Assembly (NCBI RefSeq): GCF_004217145.1
Contig: NZ_SHKR01000018.1
Location: 186,001-250,000, forward strand
From: Kribbella rubisoli
GTDB taxonomy: Bacteria; Actinomycetota; Actinomycetes; Propionibacteriales; Kribbellaceae
Direction: 5' to 3'
Length of the DNA stretch: 64,000 bases
Positions 16,273 to 24,290 of this stretch are shown here, piece after piece. The position numbers and the translations under genes were made by a program. Numbering within the stretch: the stretch's first letter is position 1; each line of letters starts with the position of its first letter. The notes beneath the pieces are model-generated. The model worked only from the letters and a program-made list of their open reading frames with translations. It did no database searches and was not told the origin of the DNA.

Positions 16273-17307
16273 CTACGGCGCGGCAAGGCCGAAGCCCGGC
16301 TCCTCGGACAGGACGACGTACCCGTCCTCCAGCGTGTATGCGCCGGGCCCCGGGACGCCTTCGACGATCGGGATGTTGCCGAGACCGGCTGCGAGGTGAG
16401 CGGCGTACAACGTCTTGAGTGGGACTCCCCAGGCGTGCGGTGAGGCTTCGGAGGCGAGTTGCGGCATGGTGAGACGCCAGGCGGTGAGGCCGTGGCCGAT
16501 GACGTCCATCAGGGCTACGTCGATGAGGCCTTCACGGGCCAGACGGAGGACGTGGTCGACGTCCGGGCCGTATTCGCCGTCGGCCACCTTGGGCCGGTTG
16601 GTCATGGTCTGCAGGCGTTCGCGGAGCGCCTGCAGATCGGGTCGGCGTTCCTGGAACGGTTCCTCGATCCAGTAGAGGTCGCAGTCTGTGACGCCGTCGA
16701 GGTACTCGAAGAGGCCGTTGAGGTTGAACCCGTCGTTGCCGTCGACAAGGATCCCGGCGTCCGGATACAGCTCGCGCGTCAGCCGGGTCACCTCGATGTC
16801 GCGCGCCAGGCCGGCCCGCGAATCCATCCAGCGGTGGCCGCGCCCGATCTTCAGCTTGAAGTCGCGGAACCCGAAAGCGTGGTCCTGCGCGAGGTTCGTC
16901 CGGATCGCCTCCAACCCGTGATCGAGGTCGTCGAAGTAGATGCCGCCGCTGTAGCAGCGCACCCGGGTCGAGCCGCGGCCGCCGAGCATCGCATAGACGG
17001 GTACGTCGAGGATCCGGGCCGCGAGGTCGTGCAGCGGGTAGTCGAGGAACTCCGCCGCCGGATCGATAACGCCGCGATCCGGGTCGATCAACTCGGCCAG
17101 GTTGCGGCCGATCAGCGCCCGCGGGTCAGCGTCGTACAACGGCAGACCCCAGCCGATGGCGCCGCGATCGGTCTCCACGACATACACAGTTTGCTTGCCC
17201 CCGTTCCCGTGACTGCCGAGAAACGAGTTGCGCCCGATCGTGCGGAGGTAGTCGTAGTGGTGGTCGGCAGTCGTGACGGAGCGGACGACATGGCTGGCAA
17301 GGGTCAT
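16273..17307 (-). CDS. Enolase-superfamily enzyme (mandelate racemase / muconate cycloisomerase group)
   Basis: A 344-residue protein with the capping domain (about 1-115) and modified TIM barrel of the enolase superfamily. The KxK motif is in FKLKIGRG; metal ligands are in LVDGNDG, WIEEPF and VADGEYG, and ALMDVIGHG follows. These fit the MR/MLE group, which abstracts a proton alpha to a carboxylate, usually of sugar acids or dipeptides. The substrate is unknown; the surroundings favour a sugar acid. A -10-like element six bases before the ATG suggests a leaderless transcript. Confidence 0.88.
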   Translation of the reverse strand: MTLASHVVRSVTTADHHYDYLRTIGRNSFLGSHGNGGKQTVYVVETDRGAIGWGLPLYDADPRALIGRNLAELIDPDRGVIDPAAEFLDYPLHDLAARILDVPVYAMLGGRGSTRVRCYSGGIYFDDLDHGLEAIRTNLAQDHAFGFRDFKLKIGRGHRWMDSRAGLARDIEVTRLTRELYPDAGILVDGNDGFNLNGLFEYLDGVTDCDLYWIEEPFQERRPDLQALRERLQTMTNRPKVADGEYGPDVDHVLRLAREGLIDVALMDVIGHGLTAWRLTMPQLASEASPHAWGVPLKTLYAAHLAAGLGNIPIVEGVPGPGAYTLEDGYVVLSEEPGFGLAAP

Positions 17308-17313
17308 CGCTCA

Positions 17314-17319
17314 ACGATA
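17314..17319 (-). promoter_or_regulatory. -10 element of the enolase-superfamily gene
   Basis: On the minus strand TATCGT lies six bases upstream of the ATG at 17307, which places the expected transcription start at or next to the start codon. No ribosome-binding site is visible. Both points fit a leaderless mRNA. Confidence 0.45.
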
Positions 17320-17633
17320 GTGGCCTATTCAGAAGCCCCGGGAGACCTTCAAGAACGAGAAGAGGCCCGGTCCGCCGGCTGCGGGCTCCGGCCCTGGACG
17401 ACCGGACGTGGTGACCATGTGCCGTATCAGGCCGGCGGTTCCGGCCTGCTCTGCGGAAGGAAGTTTGCGCCTAGGGGCAATATTGTTCCGGAAAGCTGGT
17501 CCATGGGGCCCTCCCGACGTACGAGCTCGGTCGTCTCTTCGCGACCGAGCACGAGTGCGTGCTGACCTCCGACGCCGTGCGCCCGGCCTGACCCGTCTTC
17601 AAATCTTCTGTTTGTTTGTTCGTTTTCTGGAGT
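17320..17633. other. 314-bp intergenic stretch with a possible gene remnant
   Basis: No complete gene is evident between the enolase-superfamily and DUF4037 genes. On the plus strand one frame reads, after a stop codon near 17472, GQYCSGKLVHGALPTYELGR and on to TSDAVRPA, ending in TGA at about 17590. Its composition looks coding-like but it has no start codon or ribosome site. It may be the tail of a decayed gene. The T-rich run at 17605-17628 follows no strong hairpin. Confidence 0.3.
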
Positions 17634-18653
17634 TCAACGGTAGACGGCGATGAACTTGCGGAAGGCCTCCGGATTGCTGAGTACGTCGGTGTTGTCGGCG
17701 AACTGGTCGATCGATCCGATCAGCCCGCAGCGCGCCACCGCCTCGTCGGTCACGGTCGCCAGGCACGCGTGCACGAAGCGGCCGGCATCGATCACCTGTG
17801 CGGGCCGGGTGAAGTACGGACGTGGTGCCGGGTTGAGCTGCTCGGTGATGCCGAGCGCGTTGTGGCGGCGTGCGACCAGCTCGTACGCCGTGACGAGCGC
17901 CTGCTCGCGATCAGCGAACCGCACGGCTGCTGTCGCGTCGGCGAGCGCCTGGTCCAGACCGTCGGCGTGGTCGAGGCGCGCGAACGCCGTACCCAGCCAC
18001 TTCGTGTACGGCGCATAGATCCGCGACTGCAGCAGCGCCAAGCGCATCACGTCACGCACCAGGCGAGCTGTGACAACCCGCGACCCGAGCTCGTCTCCCA
18101 CCTCGTACGTGCGCTGGACGAACGCCTCTTCCTGGGCGATCCGCGACCACTGGCAAGCGAGCAGCCACCGCCAGATCTGGTCCGGATACCAGGCGAGCGC
18201 ATCACGTACTGCGGCGAGCCGTCCGTCGTCGGCGTACACCTGACCAGCCACGACACCTAGCAACTGCTGCTGCGGCGTGACCAACCAGTCCGCGATCTCG
18301 ATGCCCTGCGATGCATCGAATCCGAGCTGTCCGCGCAGCCAGTCGCCCAGCGTCGCGACGGTGACGTGGTGGACTGGCTCCTGACTGTCCCAGCCGAAGC
18401 GGACCGCATGCCCGTCGTACTCGTTCGGCAGCCCGTCGTCGATGGCCTTCCGCACCCGCTCGACCTCACCCGTATCGACCAGCACAACAACTCGCGGACC
18501 CCACCCGTGGTCCGTCGAGCGCTCCGTGTCGTACCCGAGCACATCCGATCCCCAGCCGAGCAGTCCGGCCGCGTACCCGACGTCCCCGACCAGAGGTGCA
18601 ATCACGTCCGCGTGAAACCCGACTCCTATGTCCGCCGCACTCCGGAAGCTCAC
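17634..18653 (-). CDS. DUF4037 domain protein (nucleotidyltransferase-like)
   Basis: A 339-residue protein. GWGSDVLGYDTERSTDHGWGPR resembles the GSxxxGxxxxxSDxD active-site region of nucleotidyltransferase folds. The middle part (WSRIAQEEAFVQRTYEVGDELGSR, YTKWLGTAFARL) is characteristic of DUF4037. The biochemical role is unknown. The GTG at 18653 overlaps the stop of the methyltransferase gene (GTGA) and follows GGGGAGG, so the two genes are translationally coupled. Confidence 0.8.
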   Translation of the reverse strand: MSFRSAADIGVGFHADVIAPLVGDVGYAAGLLGWGSDVLGYDTERSTDHGWGPRVVVLVDTGEVERVRKAIDDGLPNEYDGHAVRFGWDSQEPVHHVTVATLGDWLRGQLGFDASQGIEIADWLVTPQQQLLGVVAGQVYADDGRLAAVRDALAWYPDQIWRWLLACQWSRIAQEEAFVQRTYEVGDELGSRVVTARLVRDVMRLALLQSRIYAPYTKWLGTAFARLDHADGLDQALADATAAVRFADREQALVTAYELVARRHNALGITEQLNPAPRPYFTRPAQVIDAGRFVHACLATVTDEAVARCGLIGSIDQFADNTDVLSNPEAFRKFIAVYR

Positions 18654-19303
18654 GCCGCCTCCCCTCGACGAAGCACGGCCCACAGACCCCAGCCCGCATG
18701 AGACATAACAGCAGACCAGTCCGCTTGCGAGGCCCTCTCCAGTGCGTCCAGCACGGTCCCGATCGGCACGTGATGCGGGGCGTCCTCACCGAGCGCGTTG
18801 GACCACACGACCACACCGTCCGGCGTCAGCGTGCGCACAACCTCATCAGCAAACAGCGGTACGTCAGCCAGCACGACCGCCTGCGCTGATGCGTCGCCGG
18901 CGGGCAGTTGCGACGCGTCGCCCAGAACGCGCCACGGAGCAGGTGATCGGCTCAGCATCGCCCAGGTCAGATCGAGGCTGACCACCTTCGGCCAGACGCC
19001 CTGGATCAGTGCGGAGAGCAGTCCGGTCCCGCAGCCGACCTCCAAGCACAGTCCGTCCGGCCACGGGCCACCACGGTGCAGTGCGTCGGTCAGCGGGACA
19101 GAGCGGTAGCCGCCACGGTCACCGTCCCAGACCGGAGCCAGCTCGGTGTAGCGCCGTACGACCTCGTCCGCCTGGTCTTGCGACCAAGTTGTCGGGTCCT
19201 CGGCGAGCTCGCGCGAGGACCGTTGACTGGCCGCTGCTTCTGGACGGACAGGCTTCCCGGGGTCCGCCGGTACTACCTGTGTCAGCTCGGTGATCTGACC
19301 CAC
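18650..19303 (-). CDS. Class I SAM-dependent methyltransferase
   Basis: A 217-residue protein with a Rossmann-like SAM domain. Motif I is CLEVGCGTGLL, an acidic motif II is VVSLDLTWAML, and a post-I region is VLGDASQLP. Before the domain sits DEVVRRYTELAPVWD, a common lead-in of UbiE-like methyltransferases. The GTG at 19303 was chosen because GGAAAGG lies seven bases upstream. The substrate is unknown; the coupled DUF4037 gene downstream suggests a shared pathway. Confidence 0.85.
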   Translation of the reverse strand: MGQITELTQVVPADPGKPVRPEAAASQRSSRELAEDPTTWSQDQADEVVRRYTELAPVWDGDRGGYRSVPLTDALHRGGPWPDGLCLEVGCGTGLLSALIQGVWPKVVSLDLTWAMLSRSPAPWRVLGDASQLPAGDASAQAVVLADVPLFADEVVRTLTPDGVVVWSNALGEDAPHHVPIGTVLDALERASQADWSAVMSHAGWGLWAVLRRGEAA

Positions 19304-19346
19304 TACTTCACCTTTCCGGTCTGAGAGCCCGTCTACAGTTACCCCG

Positions 19347-19991
19347 GTGAAGGCTTCGCATGTGGTGTGGGACTGGAACGGGACGCTACTCAATGACAAT
19401 CACGCCGTACTAGCTGCGGTCAACGAGGTTTGTGTCGGGTTCGGTCGGCCGGAGCTCAGTTGGGGTGACTGGCAGGCGGCGTACGCGCGGCCCATGCAGG
19501 TCTCGTACGAGCAGATCCTGCAGCGCACGCTCGACGACGAGGAGTGGGCGCGGGTCGACAAGCTCTACCACGAGCGGTACGACGCGCTGCTGCACACGTG
19601 CGAGCTCGCCAGCGGCACCCTCGACGTACTGCGGCAATGCATCGAGAGCGGGCGGACCCAGTCGTTGCTGTCGATGTGGTTCCACGGGCGGTTGACTCCG
19701 ACAGTCGAGCAGTACGGGCTCACGTCGTACTTCACGCGGATCGACGGACTGGCTGGTGACGTCGGCGGTGGCTCGAAGGCCGACAGCCTCATCCGCCATC
19801 TCGAGGCGCAGCAGCTCGACCCGGCAACCGTCGTACTGATCGGCGATGTCGTGGACGACGGCCAGGCCGCCCAGGCAGCCGGCACCCAGTGCATCCTCGT
19901 CTCGACCGGCGCAATGACGCGCTCGGCGTTGGAGGCGACCGGCGCCCCGGTCACCGAGTCGATCACCGAGGCAATCCGTCAGCTGAGCTGA
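19347..19991 (+). CDS. HAD-family hydrolase
   Basis: A 214-residue HAD-superfamily phosphatase. The nucleophile motif DWNGTLLND has the usual DxN/DxT form, with a helical cap (about 15-85), motif II SLLSMW, a Lys in GGGSKADS and the acidic motif IV IGDVVDDGQAA. The layout resembles phosphoglycolate phosphatase-like proteins, but the substrate is unknown. The GTG start lies 43 bp from the divergent methyltransferase gene, so they share a promoter region. Confidence 0.85.
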   Translation: MKASHVVWDWNGTLLNDNHAVLAAVNEVCVGFGRPELSWGDWQAAYARPMQVSYEQILQRTLDDEEWARVDKLYHERYDALLHTCELASGTLDVLRQCIESGRTQSLLSMWFHGRLTPTVEQYGLTSYFTRIDGLAGDVGGGSKADSLIRHLEAQQLDPATVVLIGDVVDDGQAAQAAGTQCILVSTGAMTRSALEATGAPVTESITEAIRQLS

Positions 19992-20031
19992 ATGAGCGCG
20001 AGCAGGTCGAGCAGCTCGCCCGGTTCACCGG

Positions 20032-20427
20032 CTACTCACCGATCTTCTTGGAGCGCAGGATGATCTTGGTGTCGGCAGGTGCGTGGGTGCCGCCGGCGGG
20101 TTGCTGGGAGACGACGACCCAGTTGCGGTCGTCGATCAGCAGGCGGCCCTGGCCGGTGGCGTCCTCTTCGGTCAGGAAGTAGAAGCCTGCGGCTTGCATG
20201 GTGTCCTGGGCCAACTGATGGTTCAGGCCGACCACGTTGGGCACGACCCCGGCCTGCGCGGAAGGGCGCACGGCCGAGGACGGCGGTGGCGTGCTGGTTG
20301 GTGGTGCGGTGACGGTCTGAGTGACTGTGACTGTCACCGTCGGTTGGGCCCCGACGGTGCCTGCTCCCCCGCACGCTGTCAGTAGCAGCAGCGAGCCGAG
20401 CGCGATCGCAAACCATCCCCTGGCCAC
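20032..20427 (-). CDS. PASTA-domain lipoprotein
   Basis: A 131-residue exported protein. The signal peptide ends in the lipobox LLTAC, so Cys19 is probably lipidated. A Thr/Val/Pro-rich linker follows, then one PASTA domain (about 61-128: VVPNVVGLNHQLAQDTMQAAGF... VVSQQPAGGTHAPADTKIIL). PASTA domains bind peptidoglycan fragments or cell-wall partners. Function beyond cell-envelope location is unknown. Confidence 0.85.
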   Translation of the reverse strand: MARGWFAIALGSLLLLTACGGAGTVGAQPTVTVTVTQTVTAPPTSTPPPSSAVRPSAQAGVVPNVVGLNHQLAQDTMQAAGFYFLTEEDATGQGRLLIDDRNWVVVSQQPAGGTHAPADTKIILRSKKIGE

Positions 20428-20457
20428 CTACTACCAATACCCCGATCGCCCGCGGAC

Positions 20458-21420
20458 CTAACTCTCCGTGTGCAGCCAGCAGCGGGACCAGTGGCCTTCG
20501 GCGAACGTGGTCGTGGGCGGCGGCTGCTCGGAGCAGATCGGCATGGCGTGTGGGCAGCGGGCTGCGAACGGGCAGCCCGCGAGCTCCTGTTCGCGGTCGA
20601 CGGGCTCGTTCGACGTGTCGACGATGGGCAACGTACTGCGTTCGCCGATGCGATCCGGGTCCGGTGACGACTCCAGCAGGAGCTGCGTGTACGGGTGCCG
20701 CGGCCGCTGCGTCACCTCCTCGGCCGGCCCGCCCTCGACCATCCGGGCCGCATAGATCACGTTGATCTCGTCCGCGAAGTACCGGGCGCTGGCGATGTCG
20801 TGCGTGATGTACAGCATCGCGAGCCCGTCCTGCGCGCACAGGTCCGCGAACAACCGCAGTACGTCGAGCCGGATCGACACGTCGAGCATCGACACGGGCT
20901 CGTCGCCGATGAGTACGACGGGATCCGCCGCCAGCGCACGGGCGATCGCGACTCGTTGCCGTTGGCCACCGGACAGCTCGTGCGGGTACTTGTCGATGTA
21001 CTGCTCCCCCGGTGTCAGGTTCACCCGTTCGAGCAGCTCGATGATCCGGTCGGTCAGGTCGCCGCTCGCCCCGAAGTTCCGCAGCGGTCGGCTGAGGATG
21101 TAGCGGACCCGGTGCAGCTGGTTCAGCGAGGCGAACGGGTCCTGCATGATCAGCTGGACCTGGCCGAAGTGCGCCTGCCGATCTGCCCGCCGACGCAGGC
21201 TGACCTCCTTGCCGGCCAAGCGGATCGTCCCGGAGGACGGCTCGTCGCCGAGCGTCAGGATCCGGGCCAGCGTGCTCTTGCCCGAACCGCTCTCCCCGAC
21301 CAGCGCGAGCACCTTGCCGGACTCCAGCTTCAGCGACGCCGAGTCGACCGCGGTGAACCATTGCCCACGGCGACGACCGTGCAGCGCCATCCGCTTCGTG
21401 ACGTCAACGGCTTCCAGCAT
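20458..21420 (-). CDS. ABC transporter ATP-binding protein, Dpp/Opp type (second ATPase)
   Basis: A 320-residue ATPase of the oligopeptide/dipeptide importer family. Walker A is GESGSGKSTLA, the signature LSGGQRQRVAIARAL, Walker B VVLIGDEP, and the switch His is in ITHD. The C-terminal extension with CPFAARCPHAMPICSE has the three-cysteine cluster typical of OppD/OppF. Last gene of a five-gene importer operon; its start overlaps the previous gene by 17 bp and has GGAGG six bases upstream. The operon context suggests glycans rather than peptides as cargo. Confidence 0.93.
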   Translation of the reverse strand: MLEAVDVTKRMALHGRRRGQWFTAVDSASLKLESGKVLALVGESGSGKSTLARILTLGDEPSSGTIRLAGKEVSLRRRADRQAHFGQVQLIMQDPFASLNQLHRVRYILSRPLRNFGASGDLTDRIIELLERVNLTPGEQYIDKYPHELSGGQRQRVAIARALAADPVVLIGDEPVSMLDVSIRLDVLRLFADLCAQDGLAMLYITHDIASARYFADEINVIYAARMVEGGPAEEVTQRPRHPYTQLLLESSPDPDRIGERSTLPIVDTSNEPVDREQELAGCPFAARCPHAMPICSEQPPPTTTFAEGHWSRCWLHTES

Positions 21421-22390
21421 GTCGCACCTCCAGCCGGTCATCCAGAAGCAGGCAGGCTGCCTGGGTACGGTCGCGTTCGATCAGCAACGGCAAGGTCTCC
21501 CGGCAGTCGTCGACGCGTTGCGGACATCGAGGTTCGAACGCGCAGCCGGTCGGCAGGTGCCTGAGGTCGGGCGGCGCGCCACCGATCCCGCGCAGCTCGC
21601 GGCGCGGTCCATGCAGCGAGGGGAACGAGTCCCGCAGTCCCTGGGTATACGGGTGTTGCGGGTCGCGGTAGATGTCCTCGGCTGATGCGATCTCGACGGC
21701 GCGACCGGCGTACATCACCATGATCCGGTCGGCCAGCTCGACGAGCAGCGACAGGTCGTGCGTGACGAAGAGGACCGAGAAGCCGAACGTCGCCTGCAGT
21801 TCCTTGAGGTTGTCGAGGATCTGGCGCTGCATCACCACATCGACTGCGGTGGTGGGTTCGTCCATCACGACGAGGTCCGGCCGGCAGGCGAGCGACAACG
21901 CGATCGCGGCGCGCTGGCGCATCCCGCCGGACAGTTCGTGCGGGTAGCTGCCGACCCGGTCGCGCGGGATGCCGACCAGCTCCAGCAACTCGGCGGCCCG
22001 GTCCCACGCTTCGGCACGCTTGACGGACCGGTGCGCCCGGATCGCGTCGGCGAACTGCGTGCCGACCCGCATCACCGGGTTCAGTGAGCTCATCGCGCTC
22101 TGGAAGACCACGGCCACCCGCTCCCAGCGCAGTTCACGCAACTGCTTCGGAGTACAGCCGACCAGTTCCACCGGCGTGCCGTCGGCCGGCCGATAGGCGA
22201 CCGTGCCACCGGCGATCCGCGCGGGCGGGCGTTGCAGCCGGGTGATCGCGGTCATCAGCGTGGTCTTCCCGCTGCCGCTCTCCCCCAGTACGCCGAAGAT
22301 CTCGCCGCGCCCGACGTCGAACGACACCTTGTCGACCGCCCGCACCGTCCCGTACTCGACGACCAGGTCGCGTACCTCGAGCAACGTCAT
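21404..22390 (-). CDS. ABC transporter ATP-binding protein, Dpp/Opp type (first ATPase)
   Basis: A 328-residue ATPase. Walker A is GESGSGKTTLM, the signature LSGGMRQRAAIALSL, Walker B LVVMDEPTTAVDVV, and the switch His is in VTHD. The C-terminal FEPRCPQRVDDC cluster matches OppD/DppD. The ATG at 22390 overlaps the permease stop by four bases (ATGA). With the following gene it forms the heterodimeric ATPase of the importer. Confidence 0.93.
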   Translation of the reverse strand: MTLLEVRDLVVEYGTVRAVDKVSFDVGRGEIFGVLGESGSGKTTLMTAITRLQRPPARIAGGTVAYRPADGTPVELVGCTPKQLRELRWERVAVVFQSAMSSLNPVMRVGTQFADAIRAHRSVKRAEAWDRAAELLELVGIPRDRVGSYPHELSGGMRQRAAIALSLACRPDLVVMDEPTTAVDVVMQRQILDNLKELQATFGFSVLFVTHDLSLLVELADRIMVMYAGRAVEIASAEDIYRDPQHPYTQGLRDSFPSLHGPRRELRGIGGAPPDLRHLPTGCAFEPRCPQRVDDCRETLPLLIERDRTQAACLLLDDRLEVRHAGSR

Positions 22391-23289
22391 GCCGCCACCT
22401 CCGTACGGCGAACCTTGCGCCGCTTCGGCCTGGATCCGGCGCGGAGCGTACGACGACGCGGATCGGACAACTCGTCGATGCCGAAGTTCACCAGACCGGC
22501 CGCCGTACCGACGAGGGCGATCCCGAGACCGGGCGGCAGGAACCACCACCAAGCCCCGCTCTGCAGCGCGCCCTGCGACTGCGCCCAGTAGAGCATCGTG
22601 CCCCAGCTGACCGTGTTGGTGTTGCCGGCGCCGATGAAGTCCAGCCCCGCCTCCGCCGCGATCGATCCGACGACCGCGAACAGGAACGTCGACGCGATCA
22701 CCGGCGCGAGATGCGGGACGACCTCCATGAACAGCACCCTCGATTGCTTGTCCCCGCTGTACCGCGCGGCGGCAACGAAGTCGCGGTTGCGCAGCGACAA
22801 CGTCTGCGCCCGTTTCACCCGCGCACCACCGGCCCAACTGGTCAGACCGATGATCAACGCGACCGCCGCCCAGCCGCCCCGGCCGCGCGTGTAGCTGGCG
22901 ATCAGGAGCAGCAACGGCAGCCCCGGGATGACCAGGAAGATGTTGACGAATCCGGTCAGGGCGGCACCGGTCCGGCCAGTGTGATAGCCGCTGACCAGCC
23001 CGAACAGTACGGCGAGGAACGTCGAGATCGTCCCGCCGACCAGTCCGACGAACACCGAGACGCGCGTACCGGTGATGAACTGCGCGAAGACGTCGACGCC
23101 GGACGACGTCGTACCCAACCAGTGATCGGCGGAGGGTCCGGCGAGCGCGGGACCGGCGTGCAGCTTGGTCGGTGACTGGCCGAGGACCAGGCTGACGAGC
23201 ACTGGTCCGACCAGTGCGATCAGTAGCATCACGGCCAGAATCACGAGCCCGACGGTCACCTTCCGGTCACCGCCCATCAGTCGCTTCAC
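22387..23289 (-). CDS. ABC transporter permease, DppC type
   Basis: A 300-residue inner-membrane permease with about six membrane spans. The N-terminal helix is followed by the OppC-like DHWLGTTSSGVDVFAQFITGTR, and the EAA-type cytoplasmic loop lies around NRDFVAAARYSGDKQSRVLFMEVVPH. The GTG at 23289 was chosen: it overlaps the DppB-type stop (GTGA) and follows GGGAGG by four bases. The C-terminus is strongly basic (RPKRRKVRR). Confidence 0.92.
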   Translation of the reverse strand: MKRLMGGDRKVTVGLVILAVMLLIALVGPVLVSLVLGQSPTKLHAGPALAGPSADHWLGTTSSGVDVFAQFITGTRVSVFVGLVGGTISTFLAVLFGLVSGYHTGRTGAALTGFVNIFLVIPGLPLLLLIASYTRGRGGWAAVALIIGLTSWAGGARVKRAQTLSLRNRDFVAAARYSGDKQSRVLFMEVVPHLAPVIASTFLFAVVGSIAAEAGLDFIGAGNTNTVSWGTMLYWAQSQGALQSGAWWWFLPPGLGIALVGTAAGLVNFGIDELSDPRRRTLRAGSRPKRRKVRRTEVAA

Positions 23290-24290
23290 GCCGCCTCCCG
23301 GGTGCGCGGGTCGATCAGCACGTAGAGCGAATCGACCACGAAGTTCGCCGCCAGCACGGTCAGCGAGATGATCAGGAACAGGCCCTGCATCAACGGGTAG
23401 TCGACGTTGACGATCGCCTGGTTGAGCAGGCTGCCGAGGCCGGGATAGTTGAACACCATCTCGGTCAGCAGCGAACCGCCGACCACCATGCCGATCGACA
23501 CCGCGAACCCGCTGATGCTGGGCAGTACGGCGTTCCGCGCGGCGTACGAGAAGACCACCCGGTGACCGGCCAGGCCCTTCGCCTGTGCGAGCAGCACGTA
23601 GTCCTCGTTCACCACCGAGGCCATCATGTTGCGCATGTGGATCATCCACCCGCTCACCGAGGTCAGCACGATGGTTGCGGCAGGCAACATCGCGTGCCGG
23701 ACCGCGCTGTTGAGGAAGTCCGGCGTGAACCCCGGCACGACCCCGATGTCGGCGCCGCCGGACAGCGGGAACCAGCCCAGCGTGAACGCGAACACGTACA
23801 CGAGGATCAACGCGACCCAGAAGTACGGCAGCGAGTGCAGGAAGATCGACACCAGGCTGCCGACCGAGTCCACCGCACGGCCCGGCCGCCAGCCGGCCAC
23901 GATGCCGAGGCTGGTTCCGAGCACGAACGCGATCACGGTCGCGCTGCCGACCAGCAGCAGCGTCCACAGGAACCCGGACTTCACCACCGACGACACGGTC
24001 GCCGGGTAGAACGAGATCGACCGGCCGAAGTCCAGGTGGAGGATCCCGTTCAGATAACTCACGTACTCGTGCCACCAGGATTGCCCGCGCGCACCGCCGA
24101 ACAGCCGGTGCACCAACTCTTCCTGCTGATCCGAGACCGGGCCGAGTTCGGACATCTTGAACAGGATCGCCGACGCCGGATCACCGGGCATCAGCCGCGG
24201 CAGCACGAAGTTGATCGTCACAGCGGACCAGGCGGCCAACAGGTAGAACCCGATCCGCTGGACGAACGGCGTACCGAGAAGTCGCGTCAT
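23286..24290 (-). CDS. ABC transporter permease, DppB type
   Basis: A 334-residue permease with about six membrane spans. The opening GFYLLAAWSAVTINFVLPRL, the long extracytoplasmic loop and the EAA loop (NEDYVLLAQAKGLAGHRVVFSYAARNAVLP) are typical of DppB/OppB. Start and stop codons overlap the neighbours by four bases on each side, so the importer genes are tightly coupled. Confidence 0.93.
   Translation of the reverse strand: MTRLLGTPFVQRIGFYLLAAWSAVTINFVLPRLMPGDPASAILFKMSELGPVSDQQEELVHRLFGGARGQSWWHEYVSYLNGILHLDFGRSISFYPATVSSVVKSGFLWTLLLVGSATVIAFVLGTSLGIVAGWRPGRAVDSVGSLVSIFLHSLPYFWVALILVYVFAFTLGWFPLSGGADIGVVPGFTPDFLNSAVRHAMLPAATIVLTSVSGWMIHMRNMMASVVNEDYVLLAQAKGLAGHRVVFSYAARNAVLPSISGFAVSIGMVVGGSLLTEMVFNYPGLGSLLNQAIVNVDYPLMQGLFLIISLTVLAANFVVDSLYVLIDPRTREAA

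Noticed and set aside
17605..17630. T-rich run considered as an intrinsic terminator
   Set aside because: No stable GC-rich hairpin precedes it on either strand.
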